Below, piece by piece: positions 16,617 to 24,664 of a DNA stretch of 64,000 bases. Both the position numbers and the translations under genes were made by a program. Every line of letters starts with the position of its first letter. Within the stretch, counting starts at the first letter, position 1. The notes beneath the pieces were generated by a model. The model searched no databases. It was not told the origin of the DNA and worked only from the letters and a program-made list of their open reading frames with translations. Source of the DNA: Halomonas chromatireducens (GTDB lineage: Bacteria; Pseudomonadota; Gammaproteobacteria; Pseudomonadales; Halomonadaceae); contig NZ_CP014226.1 of NCBI RefSeq assembly GCF_001545155.1, positions 2,139,466 through 2,203,465 of the forward strand, written 5' to 3'.

Positions 16617-17539
16617 GCGCGATTCAGCCGCCAGCGCCGCCAGTGGCGTCCCACCAGCCCATGCTTGGGAGCTGCCAGCAGGGCGATAAGGAACAGGCCC
16701 GAGGCCACCAGCACGATGGCACCACCCGAGGCGACATCCAGAGCTACCGAGAGCATCAGCCCCACCACGGCTGATGTCACGCCGACGCCGACCGAGAGGG
16801 CCAGCATCGTGGGGAAGCGGTCGGTGAGCAGGTGGGCCGTGGCGCCGGGGGTGATCAGCATCGCCACGACCAGGATGATGCCCACGGTTTCCAGGCTGGC
16901 TACGATGGTCAATGTCAGCAGCAGGATCAGTCCGTAGTGGATGATGCTGGTATTGAAGCCCAGCGCCTGGGCCTGCTGTGGATCGAAGGTGTAAAGCAGC
17001 AGTGGCCGATAGGCCAGCCAGATCGCCAGTACGGCCACCAGGCTGGCTGCCAGTGTCAGCATCAGCGCCGAAGTCTGTACCCCCAGCACGTTGCCGAAGA
17101 GGATATGCATCAGGTGAGTGCTGGTGGCGATCTTGCTGATGATCACGATGCCCAGCGCAAAGGCGGCGGTGAACATCAGGCCCATGGCGGCGTCCGCCTT
17201 GATTCGGGTATGGCGCTCCAGGGCGCCAATACCCAGCGACGTCAGCGCGCCGGTGACGAAGGCGCCGATGAAGAACGGCCAGCCCAGCAGGTAAGCGATG
17301 GCCACGCCAGGCAGCACGGCATGGGAGATGGCATCACCCAGCAGCGACCAGCGCTTTAGCACCACGTAGCAGGAGAGCAGCCCGCAGATGGCGCCCACCA
17401 GCACCGAGGTGAGCAGCGCTCGCTGCATGAAGCGGTATTCGAAGGGAGCGGCCAGGCTCTCTGGCAGCAGGTTGACCGCCATCATCAGTAGCACGATCAA
17501 GGCGTCGATGACGCTGATGGCGAAGGCTTCAAGCGGCAA
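16613..17539 (-). CDS. Manganese/zinc ABC transporter permease (ZnuB/MntB family)
   Basis: A membrane subunit of a metal-ion ABC importer with about eight hydrophobic segments. Family hallmarks are EYRFMQRALLTSVLVGAICGLLSCYVVLKRWSLLGDAISHAVLPGVA and VGIILVVAMLITPGATAHLLTDR. The chosen start is a TTG at 17539, overlapping the ATPase stop and preceded by GGGAGGG at a proper distance; an ATG at 17485 is possible but has no ribosome-binding site. It is translationally coupled to the ATPase gene. Beside MntR, manganese is the likely substrate (inference). No periplasmic binding-protein gene is adjacent, so that subunit must be encoded elsewhere or be lost. Confidence 0.88.
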   Translation of the reverse strand: MPLEAFAISVIDALIVLLMMAVNLLPESLAAPFEYRFMQRALLTSVLVGAICGLLSCYVVLKRWSLLGDAISHAVLPGVAIAYLLGWPFFIGAFVTGALTSLGIGALERHTRIKADAAMGLMFTAAFALGIVIISKIATSTHLMHILFGNVLGVQTSALMLTLAASLVAVLAIWLAYRPLLLYTFDPQQAQALGFNTSIIHYGLILLLTLTIVASLETVGIILVVAMLITPGATAHLLTDRFPTMLALSVGVGVTSAVVGLMLSVALDVASGGAIVLVASGLFLIALLAAPKHGLVGRHWRRWRLNRA

Positions 17540-18317
17540 CAGGCACCCTCCCGTGCTCGGTGGAGGGCGTCCCCACCGCCAGGCGAGCCAGCATGGCATC
17601 GCTTAGCATCTCTTCCGGGGGACCCATGCCGATCAGGGTGCGGTTGATCAACATGACATTATCAGCGTGGCGGCGAGCCCCCTGCATGTCATGGGTCACC
17701 ATGATGACGGTGCGCCCGGCGGCGCGCTCGCGCTCGAGCGTCTCGAGAATCAATGCTTCGCTGGGAGGGTCGACCCCGGCCAGGGGTTCGTCGAGCAGCA
17801 GTATTTTTGCCTGTTGAGCCAGGGCGCGAGCCAGCATCACGCGCTTCTTCTGGCCGCCGGAGAGTTCACCAATGGGGCGTGCGGCATGGTCGGCCATGTC
17901 GACGGCTTCCAGAGCGGCCTCGACGGCCTGCCGGTGGCTGGGATTGGCCCAGTAGCGAGGCAGCAGGCGCCGCCATAGTGGGTCGTGGCGCATCATGCCG
18001 TAGCGGCCGGTCAGCACCGTTTCACGCACCGAAATGGGAAAGTCCCACTCCATGTTCTCCTGCTGGGCCATATAGGCGATATTACCGGCCCGGCGCTGCG
18101 CGGCGGGGCTATTGCCGAGGATCCGAAGTTCGCCGCGCAGCGGAGCGAGACTGCCGATGACCAGGTTCAGCAGGCTCGATTTACCAGCGCCGTTGGGTCC
18201 GACGATGGCTGTCCACTGGCCTTGCGGCAGCGACAGGGAGATATCCTCCAGCACGGGCTGCTGGTGGTAGGCCGCGTAGAGGCGGCTTGCTTGAAGTGCG
18301 GGGGCGGGATCAGTCAT
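17529..18317 (-). CDS. Manganese/zinc ABC transporter ATP-binding protein (MntA/ZnuC family)
   Basis: A 262-residue ABC ATPase. The start is the ATG at 18317 (MTDPAPALQASRLYAAYHQQPVLEDISLSL); the frame open to 18695 is upstream noise. Motifs in order: Walker A GPNGAGKSSL (about 37-46), Q-loop AYMAQQENMEWDFPISVRETVLTGRYG (the last part is typical of the Mn/Zn subfamily), signature LSGGQKKRVMLARALAQ, Walker B ILLLDEPLAGVD, and H-loop VTHD. It forms a two-gene operon with the permease and is divergent from mntR, with a candidate operator between them, so it is probably repressed by MntR when manganese is ample. Confidence 0.92.
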   Translation of the reverse strand: MTDPAPALQASRLYAAYHQQPVLEDISLSLPQGQWTAIVGPNGAGKSSLLNLVIGSLAPLRGELRILGNSPAAQRRAGNIAYMAQQENMEWDFPISVRETVLTGRYGMMRHDPLWRRLLPRYWANPSHRQAVEAALEAVDMADHAARPIGELSGGQKKRVMLARALAQQAKILLLDEPLAGVDPPSEALILETLERERAAGRTVIMVTHDMQGARRHADNVMLINRTLIGMGPPEEMLSDAMLARLAVGTPSTEHGRVPVAA

Positions 18318-18433
18318 ATCCACCACCCAGGATATCGCACGGCATGAAGCTTCTGGGGGCTGACATCGGGTACTCTCCTCCACCTCTGGCCGTTGATAGC
18401 CAGTTGTTACATTGCCGTGAGTTTGTGAGCGTA

Positions 18434-18451
18434 TGGCTACTATTTTAGCCA
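18434..18451. promoter_or_regulatory. Candidate MntR operator
   Basis: TGGCTA-CTATTT-TAGCCA is a perfect inverted repeat with 6-bp arms in the divergent region between the metal ABC operon and mntR. MntR sites in gammaproteobacteria are palindromes of this size with TAGC/GCTA elements. The match is suggestive, not exact. Confidence 0.45.
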
Positions 18452-18530
18452 AGGTTAACTTGTTGGGTAGTAGGAAATCTCTATCGGGCTTCTGTTGCTG
18501 CCCTATGAGCAGATTGGCTATATTGGCGCG

Positions 18531-19013
18531 ATGACCGACTCCCCGAAAAAAGTAACACCGGATCGCCTGTGCAAGGCGGATGCCCTGCCGCCCAGCGATC
18601 AGCATGCGAAGCAGTACGCTGCCGTGCGCAATGCCCATGAAACCGAGCTGCTCGAAGACTACGTGGAGCTGATCGCCGACCTGCTGCAGCATCATGGCGA
18701 GGCGCGCTCGACGGATATCGCGGCGCGAATGGGGGTCAGTCAGGCCACGGTGTCAAAGACGGTGGCCCGGTTGAAGAGCCTGGGACTGGTCTCAAGCAAG
18801 CCTTATCGCTCGCTGTTTCTGACCGAGAAGGGTGAGGCCATGGCAGCCATGTCGCATCAGCGTCATGCCATCGTGCTGAGGTTTCTGCGTGCCCTGGGCG
18901 TCAGCGATCACACGGCGCGAATTGATGCCGAGGGTATGGAGCACCATGTCAGCCAGGAAACCCTGGATATCATGCAGCGCTTTACGCGCGAAAAGGAACG
19001 CGGAAGCTCCTGA
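18531..19013 (+). CDS. mntR: Manganese-dependent transcriptional regulator MntR (DtxR family)
   Basis: 160 residues, close to E. coli MntR (155). It shares the family core HETELLEDYVELIADLLQHHGEARSTDIAARMGVSQATVSKTVARLKSLGLV, a winged helix at residues about 40-100, and the metal-binding dimer part HAIVLRFLRALGV...AEGMEHHVSQETLDIM, with the His/Glu/Met-rich ligands. The ATG at 18531 is preferred over an in-frame TTG at 18495 on homology grounds; neither has a strong ribosome-binding site. It binds Mn(II) and represses uptake genes. Divergence from a metal ABC operon supports the role. Confidence 0.92.
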   Translation: MTDSPKKVTPDRLCKADALPPSDQHAKQYAAVRNAHETELLEDYVELIADLLQHHGEARSTDIAARMGVSQATVSKTVARLKSLGLVSSKPYRSLFLTEKGEAMAAMSHQRHAIVLRFLRALGVSDHTARIDAEGMEHHVSQETLDIMQRFTREKERGSS

Positions 19014-19060
19014 ATCGTTGCGGGGAGCTTTTCAGCCTGACAGCACCTGATTCACGGTTT

Positions 19061-19675
19061 TCAAACGTTGAAGAACGCTTGCGCAGCGGCTTCCGGGTCC
19101 GGCTGCCCGCAGATAGCCGCCCCCCCCGCCGGTCCCTTTGCGCCGGCTGTGCGCACCCGGCCCACATGCTCGGCCTGCAGACCGCCGATGGCTACCGCCG
19201 GCAGTGGGCTGGCAGCGACAAGGGTGGCCAGGCCATCGAAGCCCAGCGGCCGGGCATGGTTCGGCTTCGTCGCGGTGGCGAAGACCGGCCCCAGACCCAG
19301 GTAGTCCAGCGGTTCCGGGTCCAGTCGTGACATCTGATCCAGGTTCTGCACCGAGAGGCCGAGGATGGCGTGTTCGCCCAGCGCTTGGCGCGCTGCGGCC
19401 ACTTCACCATCATCCTGACCCAGGTGGAGCCCGTCCGCTTCGCTGGCTAGCGCCACATCCAGCCGGTCATTGATGATCAGCGGTACGCCGCTACCGGCGA
19501 GTGCCGCCTTGAGGCGCCGCGCCTGGTCAATCAGCTCCTCGTCGCTGGCCTGCTTGTCACGCAGTTGCACCAGTGTCACGCCACCGCGTACCGCCGCCAC
19601 GACGGTTTCCACCAGGCCGTGCCGGGCGCAAAGCCGGGGGTCGGTTACCAAATAGAGGGTCAGGTCTAGGCGCAT
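19061..19675 (-). CDS. thiE: Thiamine-phosphate synthase
   Basis: A 204-residue TIM-barrel enzyme joining HMP-pyrophosphate and thiazole phosphate in thiamine synthesis. The ATG at 19675 follows TGAGG. Motifs are LYLVTDPRL, VQLRDKQ, LIINDRLDVALASEADGLHLGQDD, LGLSVQN and DYLGLGPVFATATKPN (pyrophosphate-binding loop). The C-terminal stretch AGAKGPAGGAAICG departs from the usual AGADGVAVVSAI and is encoded across an 8-base C/G homopolymer at about 19121-19128. A compensated read error or genuine divergence there is possible; the frame is nevertheless intact. No thi genes are adjacent. Confidence 0.93.
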   Translation of the reverse strand: MRLDLTLYLVTDPRLCARHGLVETVVAAVRGGVTLVQLRDKQASDEELIDQARRLKAALAGSGVPLIINDRLDVALASEADGLHLGQDDGEVAAARQALGEHAILGLSVQNLDQMSRLDPEPLDYLGLGPVFATATKPNHARPLGFDGLATLVAASPLPAVAIGGLQAEHVGRVRTAGAKGPAGGAAICGQPDPEAAAQAFFNV

Positions 19676-19696
19676 GAGAAACCTCAAAAATTGAGA

Positions 19697-19835
19697 GCTT
19701 TGTCCGAAAAGTCGGCGAGCGCAGGCCAGACAAGGCAAAAATGGGCGAGATGACGGAGTTTACACGGGGTAAATGAGTATATTGAGTCGATTTTTAACGC
19801 AGTATGGCCAAGCGCAGGCACTTTTGGGATAAAGC
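19697..19835. mobile_element. MITE-like palindromic element, copy 1 (139 bp)
   Basis: Terminal imperfect inverted repeats GCTTTGTCCGAAAAG and CTTTTGGGATAAAGC (13 of 15 complementary) bound a sequence sharing long stretches with the element at 42661-42801: CAGACAAGGCAAAAAT, GACGGAGTTTAC, GTAAATGAGTA, TTTTTAACG. It has no coding capacity. It lies just upstream of thiE and abuts the end of the NlpC/P60 gene. Confidence 0.7.
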
Positions 19836-19839
19836 GAAG

Positions 19840-20367
19840 TCAGGGGGCGGGGCTTGCCGCACCCAGAAAGCGGTCCTGCCAATAGTCGACGTCCAGCGGC
19901 ACGCTGACAACCTGGCGTCCCCGCCCCGGGGCGTGAATCATCTGCCCGTTACCCCGGTAGATTCCCACATGAGTGGCCTTGCGGCGATCGCCGAAGAACA
20001 GCAGGTCCCCCGGGCGCGCCTGGCGGGCTTCGGGAAGCGTGCGGTACTGATCGTCTGCGGTACGCGGTACCGGGATCCCGGCGGCACGATAGCTGAGTTC
20101 GACTAGCCCGGAGCAGTCGAGCCCTTCCGGAGAGTTGCCACCGAAGCGATAGGGGGTCCCCAGGGCACCTTCGGCCGTGGCCAGGATAAGTGCCCGCTCG
20201 ATGGACAAGCCTTCGCCAGCGCGTGGGTCCTGGGTCGCCATGTCGCGGCTGGCGCATCCAGCCAGCAGCATCAGCGCAATCAAAAGAAGGACAAGTCGCC
20301 CCTGGCCATGAAGCGGCCGGGACCTGCCTGGTAGTGCCACCGGTTCGAACCACGCCACTCGAGCCAT
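19840..20367 (-). CDS. NlpC/P60-family lipoprotein, cell-wall endopeptidase
   Basis: About 175 residues with an N-terminal hydrophobic segment ending in the lipobox LMLLAGC, so it is probably a lipid-anchored envelope protein. The NlpC/P60 catalytic domain follows: Cys in GLDCSGLVELSYRAAG, His in KATHVGIYRG, and a third polar residue in MIHAPGRGRQV. The preceding GTPYRFGGNSPE is the usual entry motif. It should cleave peptide cross-links in peptidoglycan (gamma-D-Glu-mDAP or mDAP-D-Ala type). Start choice is unsure: an ATG at 20367, a TTG at 20388 and a GTG at 20340 are in frame and none has a clear ribosome-binding site. A MITE-like element directly follows the stop. Confidence 0.88.
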   Translation of the reverse strand: MARVAWFEPVALPGRSRPLHGQGRLVLLLIALMLLAGCASRDMATQDPRAGEGLSIERALILATAEGALGTPYRFGGNSPEGLDCSGLVELSYRAAGIPVPRTADDQYRTLPEARQARPGDLLFFGDRRKATHVGIYRGNGQMIHAPGRGRQVVSVPLDVDYWQDRFLGAASPAP

Positions 20368-20572
20368 CGTCCAGCTACTCTTCGCCAATCCTGTTTCCTA
20401 CTTTAGCTCGAACCGTACGTGCTTGGCGAGAATCCGTGAAAGTGCCGGGTGAATGCCGGTCAGAGAGCGCAACACAGTGGTTCCATGCAGCGAGAGGCTG
20501 GAAATATCCCGGGCGGCGCATCATCATCTTCTTTACAACCCAGTGATCAGGCAGCGACAAGGGAGAGTGGCC

Positions 20573-21106
20573 ATGAACTTCAAGGGCGAGCAGCACCCCG
20601 GCGTAAAGATGCCCACGGGGGACACCCTCGGTTTTCGTCTCAATCACACCATGCTGCGGGTCAAGGATCCTGAACTGGCATTGGCTTTCTATACGCGTGT
20701 CTTCGGCATGAGCGTATTGCGCCGCCTCGACTTCGAGGAGCTTGGCTTCTCGCTCTACTTCCTGGCCAGGCTGGAAGAGGAGGAGCAGGTGCCGGAGGAG
20801 AAAGGCGAGCGTACCGTCTGGACCTTCAGCCAGAAGGGCCTGCTGGAACTGACCCATAACTGGGGCACCGAGGATCAGGCCGATTTCGCCTACCACGACG
20901 GCAATGCAGAACCCCAGGGCTTCGGGCATATCTGCTTTTCGGTGCCCAACCTCGACGCCGCCGAGGCCTGGTTCGATGCCAACGACGTCGAGTTCATCAA
21001 GCGCGCCGATCAGGGCAAGATGAAGGACGTGGTCTTCGTCAAGGACACGGACGGCTACTGGATCGAGGTGGTCCAGGCCGACCGGCTGGCTGCGCTGGGC
21101 GACTGA
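20573..21106 (+). CDS. gloA: Lactoylglutathione lyase (glyoxalase I)
   Basis: 177 residues, a vicinal-oxygen-chelate metalloenzyme converting the methylglyoxal-glutathione hemithioacetal to S-lactoylglutathione. The ATG at 20573 follows AAGGGAGAG. Family motifs: NHTMLRVKDPELALAFYTRVFGM (His metal ligand), LELTHNWGTE (Glu ligand), GFGHICFSVPNL (His ligand) and DTDGYWIEVVQ (catalytic/ligand Glu). The length matches the long, eukaryote-like Zn class rather than the short E. coli Ni class. It is a single gene. Confidence 0.94.
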   Translation: MNFKGEQHPGVKMPTGDTLGFRLNHTMLRVKDPELALAFYTRVFGMSVLRRLDFEELGFSLYFLARLEEEEQVPEEKGERTVWTFSQKGLLELTHNWGTEDQADFAYHDGNAEPQGFGHICFSVPNLDAAEAWFDANDVEFIKRADQGKMKDVVFVKDTDGYWIEVVQADRLAALGD

Positions 21107-21173
21107 TCCTGCCGTCGACGGACTCCGGTGCTGCCACCTCACGGGGCGGCATCGGGGGGTTGCCGGGGTCTAC

Positions 21174-21911
21174 TCAGGCGAAGGCGTAGACGTCCATGGC
21201 CAGCACGCCGTGCTCCACGCTGTGGTGCAGCCGCTCTGCCTGGCCGCCGGCGCCCATGGCTACCAGCAGCGGCTGGAAGTGCTCCGATGTGGGGTGGTTC
21301 TCTCGGGCGTAGCGTGCCTGTTCCCAGTCAAGCAGCGCCGTGCGGTCGTCGGCATCCAGACGCTTATGCACCCAGTCAGCGAATTCGCCCACCCAGGCGG
21401 GCATCTCGGAGCCTTGGGCCTGCAGCTCCATCAGATTGTGGGTCAGGCTGCCGGAGCCGATCACCAGGATGTTCTCCTCCCGCAGCGCGGCAAGTTTCCC
21501 TCCGAGTGCCACCAGCTCGGCGTTTGACCACTGCACCGGCAGCGACAGCGAGACCACCGGCACGTTTGCCTCCGGGAGCATCAGCGAGAGCGGCACCCAG
21601 GCGCCGTGATCGAGGCCACGTTCGGTGGGCACGGCGTTGAGCTCCCTGGCCAGGCGCCTGGCCAGCTCCGGCTCGCCGGGGGCGGGATACTGGCACTCGT
21701 AGAGTGCCCGCGGAAAGCCGCCGAAGTCGTGGATGGTTTCGGGGTGGGCGCTGGTGCTCACCAGCAGCCGGTCACTCTCCCAGTGGGCCGAGACTACCAC
21801 CACCGCCTTGGGACGCAGCGCTTGGCCGAGCTCGCGGAGAAAGTCGTGGGCCGGCGTCTTGGTCAGGGCCAGCATGGGGGAGCCGTGGGAAATAAAGAGG
21901 CTGGGTTGCAT
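21174..21911 (-). CDS. ygiD: LigB-type extradiol aromatic ring-opening dioxygenase (4,5-DOPA dioxygenase family, YgiD-like)
   Basis: A 245-residue cytosolic protein. Metal-binding His candidates are in LFISHGSPM, VVSAHWES and GLDHGAWVPL; the catalytic His is in ENHPTSEHFQPL. The overall pattern, including GSGSLTHNL and VEHGVLAMDVYAFA at the C-terminus, is that of YgiD/DODA proteins, which open the ring of L-DOPA and related catechols. The natural bacterial substrate is not known from sequence. It stands alone on the minus strand. Confidence 0.92.
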   Translation of the reverse strand: MQPSLFISHGSPMLALTKTPAHDFLRELGQALRPKAVVVVSAHWESDRLLVSTSAHPETIHDFGGFPRALYECQYPAPGEPELARRLARELNAVPTERGLDHGAWVPLSLMLPEANVPVVSLSLPVQWSNAELVALGGKLAALREENILVIGSGSLTHNLMELQAQGSEMPAWVGEFADWVHKRLDADDRTALLDWEQARYARENHPTSEHFQPLLVAMGAGGQAERLHHSVEHGVLAMDVYAFA

Positions 21912-21991
21912 GGAAAGCTCCTGATAGGTTGTCTTCAGGATAGCGGCTCAAGTCGAAAATATCGATAGCAGGCTTATGAAATAATCGCCTG

Positions 21992-22831
21992 TCAATAGCC
22001 CGTCATTTCCAGGTATCCCTCGCCCAATGCCTCACCGCTCTCTGCGTCGAAAGCGATGACCTCCCCTTCCCAGTAGGGCACGGAGGTGTCCATCCAGCGC
22101 TCGGCATGGGGGGCCTCGACGACCAGGTCCAGCCCGGCGCGGGGGATTGCCAGGCGCCAGTGGGTCGGCACGTCGCGCCCCGCCACGCGGCGGGTTTCCA
22201 GCGGCGTCATGTCGATCTCGTCCGGGGCCAGCGCGGTGGGCTCGCCGTCGGGGGCGATCCAGGTGCCGGAGCGGTAGTCACCGCCGTCAGCGCCGCCGCC
22301 ACGCAGCTGGAAGGCCATCAGCTTGTGGCCGCTCGCCAGATGCAGCGAGAACCAGTCCCAGCCCTGCTGTTCGGGTCCCAGCAACTGGCTGCTCCACTCG
22401 CGGTCGAGCCAGCCGCGCCCGCTTACCGCGCGGGTTTCGCCGTCCAGGGTGACCTCCCCTTTGACGCGCCAGAACGGCTGGCTGTAGTACATCGAGCCCT
22501 GGCCGTCGGCGGATTTCTGGCTGAAGCCGGCCTCGCCGTGCAGCACCAGCGGCCCCTCGGCGGTAAGGGTCAGGGCGTAGCCGAAGCCGCCGTGCTCGTC
22601 GTCCTGATGTGCCATCAGTTCCAGTTCGGCGAAGGTGTCGGTGTCTGGCTCATCGCCTGTCGTTTCGTCTGATATTTCTATACGGCTGGCCAACTGCCAG
22701 TGGTCGATCCAGGCCCGAAAAGGCTCGGCCCGTGCGCCCGCCTGGCCATCCCGGTCATCGAGGTTGTCGGCGGAGTGGCTGCGGGCGAAGCGCTCTGCCA
22801 CCCGATGGGTCTCGCCCCGGGAAACCGCCAT
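21992..22831 (-). pseudogene. AttH/CrtC-like lipocalin-fold hydrolase, 5'-truncated
   Basis: The last 280 residues of a CrtC/AttH-type protein (hydroxyneurosporene-synthase-like double lipocalin fold): RFARSHSADN, FGYALTLTAEGPLVLHGEAGFSQKSADGQGSMYY, GRGWLDREWSSQLL and WDWFSLHLASGHKLMAFQLR. The family is normally about 350-370 residues with a signal peptide and begins with a conserved HPDYRxEWWYVTG-like stretch; all of that is missing. Homology begins at about ATGGCGGTTTCC (22831), exactly where the neighbouring acyl-CoA dehydrogenase breaks. AttH genes usually follow FtsX-like ABC permease genes, which are absent here. Probably non-functional as drawn. Confidence 0.82.
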
Positions 22832-23846
22832 GGAGCTGAAGGGCATCATTGCAGACATTGAAACCCATGTCGGTAGCGAACCGCTTGGCCATGGCGCAAT
22901 GGGCGGTGGCGTCGGGGTCGCTGTTGTCGAGCCGCCATGCCGCCTGACGCACCATCAGCCTCGCCGCCATCAATTCGGTAGCCATGTCGGCAAGCTTGAA
23001 CTGCAGCGCCTGGAAACTCGACAGCTCACGACCGAACTGCTTGCGATCGGCCATGTAGTCACGCGAGAGAGTCAACGCATGCTGTGCGGCACCCAGTGAA
23101 CAGCTGGCAATATTGAGCCTTCCTCCGTCAAGCCCCTTCATGGCCAGCTTGAAGCCTTCGCCTTCCTCTCCCAGGCGATTGCCGACCGGCACCCGGACGC
23201 CATCGAAACTGACCAGACGTGTCGGCTGGCTCTTCCAGCCCATTTTCTCTTCGTTCTTGCCATATTCGATGCCCGCCGCATCGGCCGGAACGAGGATTGC
23301 GGAAACACCGCCCGCCCCACTGTCGGGTCCACCGGTCCGCGCCATGACGATGAGGACATCGTTGGCCCCGGCCCCTGATATGAACATCTTGGAGCCGCTG
23401 ATGACATAGTCATCGCCGTCCCGTACGGCTTTCGTGCGCAGGCTGGCTGCGTCCGAGCCTGACCCCGGTTCAGTGAGGCAGTAGCAGCCCAGGCACTCAC
23501 CGCTTACCAGTCGGTCCACCCAGCTTTCACGCAGTGCCTCGCTGCCCCAACTGGCAACCATCCAGGCAACCATGTTGTGGATGGTAAGGTAGGCGGTAGT
23601 CGAGATGCAGCCCTGGGAGAGCTGCTCGAAGATCAGCGAGGCATCCAGGCGGGACAACCCCAATCCGCCCCGCTCTTCGGGGATATAGATACCGAGGAAA
23701 CCCGCCTCACCGGCGCGTCGAATGACCTCGACCGGGAAGTGCGAAGTGGCGTCCCATTCGGCGGCGTGGTCGGCCAGTTCGGCCCTGCTGAAGTCGGCGG
23801 CCGCTTGAACGAGCGCCTTCTGGTCATCGGTCAGGGAGAAATCCAT
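22755..23846 (-). pseudogene. Acyl-CoA dehydrogenase (isobutyryl-/short-branched-chain type), 3'-truncated
   Basis: The start at 23846 gives MDFSLTDDQKALVQAAADFSRAELADHAAEWD, a flavin-dependent dehydrogenase most like valine-pathway isobutyryl-CoA dehydrogenases. FAD/substrate motifs are YCLTEPGSGSDAASLRTKA, MFISGAGANDVLIVMART and GRLNIASCSLGAAQHAL. Homology stops at FNVCNDALQLHGG; the family continues [30 protein letters not shown] for about 40 residues, here replaced by 22 unrelated residues (FPGRDPSGGRA...). The loss includes the conserved final helices and flavin contact. A LiuR box lies upstream and liuR is divergent, so this was the first gene of a branched-chain acyl-CoA operon. Confidence 0.88.
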
Positions 23847-24021
23847 CGAGGTGTCCTCATGTATCGACTGAATGGTACGACCGAGATGTTCGATCCAGGT
23901 AGTGGTAGCTGATTGATCGCCGGATTGCCATGGGTGAGAAACACCCTGTTGCGCGAGCCTGATGGCAACCAACCTAGCACTTGCTAGGTTTTATCGCATA
24001 CATCCCTTGGTCTACAAGCAC

Positions 24022-24037
24022 TTTACGTTAACGTCAA
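24022..24037. promoter_or_regulatory. LiuR operator
   Basis: TTTACGTTAACGTCAA, with the perfect inner palindrome ACGTTAACGT, resembles the LiuR (MerR-family) site of proteobacteria. It sits between divergent liuR and the acyl-CoA dehydrogenase. Confidence 0.7.
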
Positions 24038-24107
24038 CGTCGTCTAGTGTTGCGGTTAAGTGGAGGGAAACCGCTAGACGGCCCACCAAGTCACAGGAAA
24101 GGTAGCA

Positions 24108-24548
24108 ATGAGCACAGCCGAACCGGAAGCCACCACTGTAATCAATGGCAGTCTGCCGCAGCAGCGCCGCACCTACTCCATCGGTGAACTTGCCCGCATG
24201 TTCGAGGTGACGCCGCGCACAATCCGGTTCTACGAGCAGGAAGGCCTGCTGGCCCCTGAGCGCCGGGGGCAGACACGGATCTATCATGAAAAGGATCGCG
24301 TGCGACTCAAGCTGACATTGCGAGGCAAGCGGCTTGGATTTTCGCTGGCCGAGATACGCGAAGTCATCGAGATGTATGACGCCATGCCGGATGGAAACGC
24401 ACGCCAGCTCAAGCGCCTCCTGGAGATACTGTCTGACAAGCGCACCAACATGGAGCGACAGCTCGAGGATATCAGACTGATGCAACGAGAACTCGATGAC
24501 GTGGAAATGCGGGCCCGCGACGTCCTCAAGCGCCTGGACCAGCAGTGA
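24108..24548 (+). CDS. liuR: LiuR-like MerR-family regulator of branched-chain amino-acid catabolism
   Basis: 146 residues. The MerR helix-turn-helix begins at YSIGELARMFEVTPRTIRFYEQEGLLAPERRGQTRIYHEKDRVRLKLTLRGKRLGFSLAEIREVI, followed by a long dimerisation helix (KRLLEILSDKRTNMERQLEDIRLMQRELDDVEMRA). It lacks the metal-binding cysteines of MerR/CueR, as LiuR does. It should bind the palindrome 70 bases upstream and control the divergent dehydrogenase and the acyl-CoA synthetase that follows it 116 bases downstream. The start follows AGGAAAGGTAGCA. Confidence 0.88.
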   Translation: MSTAEPEATTVINGSLPQQRRTYSIGELARMFEVTPRTIRFYEQEGLLAPERRGQTRIYHEKDRVRLKLTLRGKRLGFSLAEIREVIEMYDAMPDGNARQLKRLLEILSDKRTNMERQLEDIRLMQRELDDVEMRARDVLKRLDQQ

Positions 24549-24664
24549 TTCTGCCCGCCGGTCTTTCGGTGTTGCCCTGCAAACAGGCATCGACACCACC
24601 AGGCTGCTGCCAGCTCTTGTGCCAGTTTTACATTTAATCTTGCAACAACAAGACGGGTAACACG

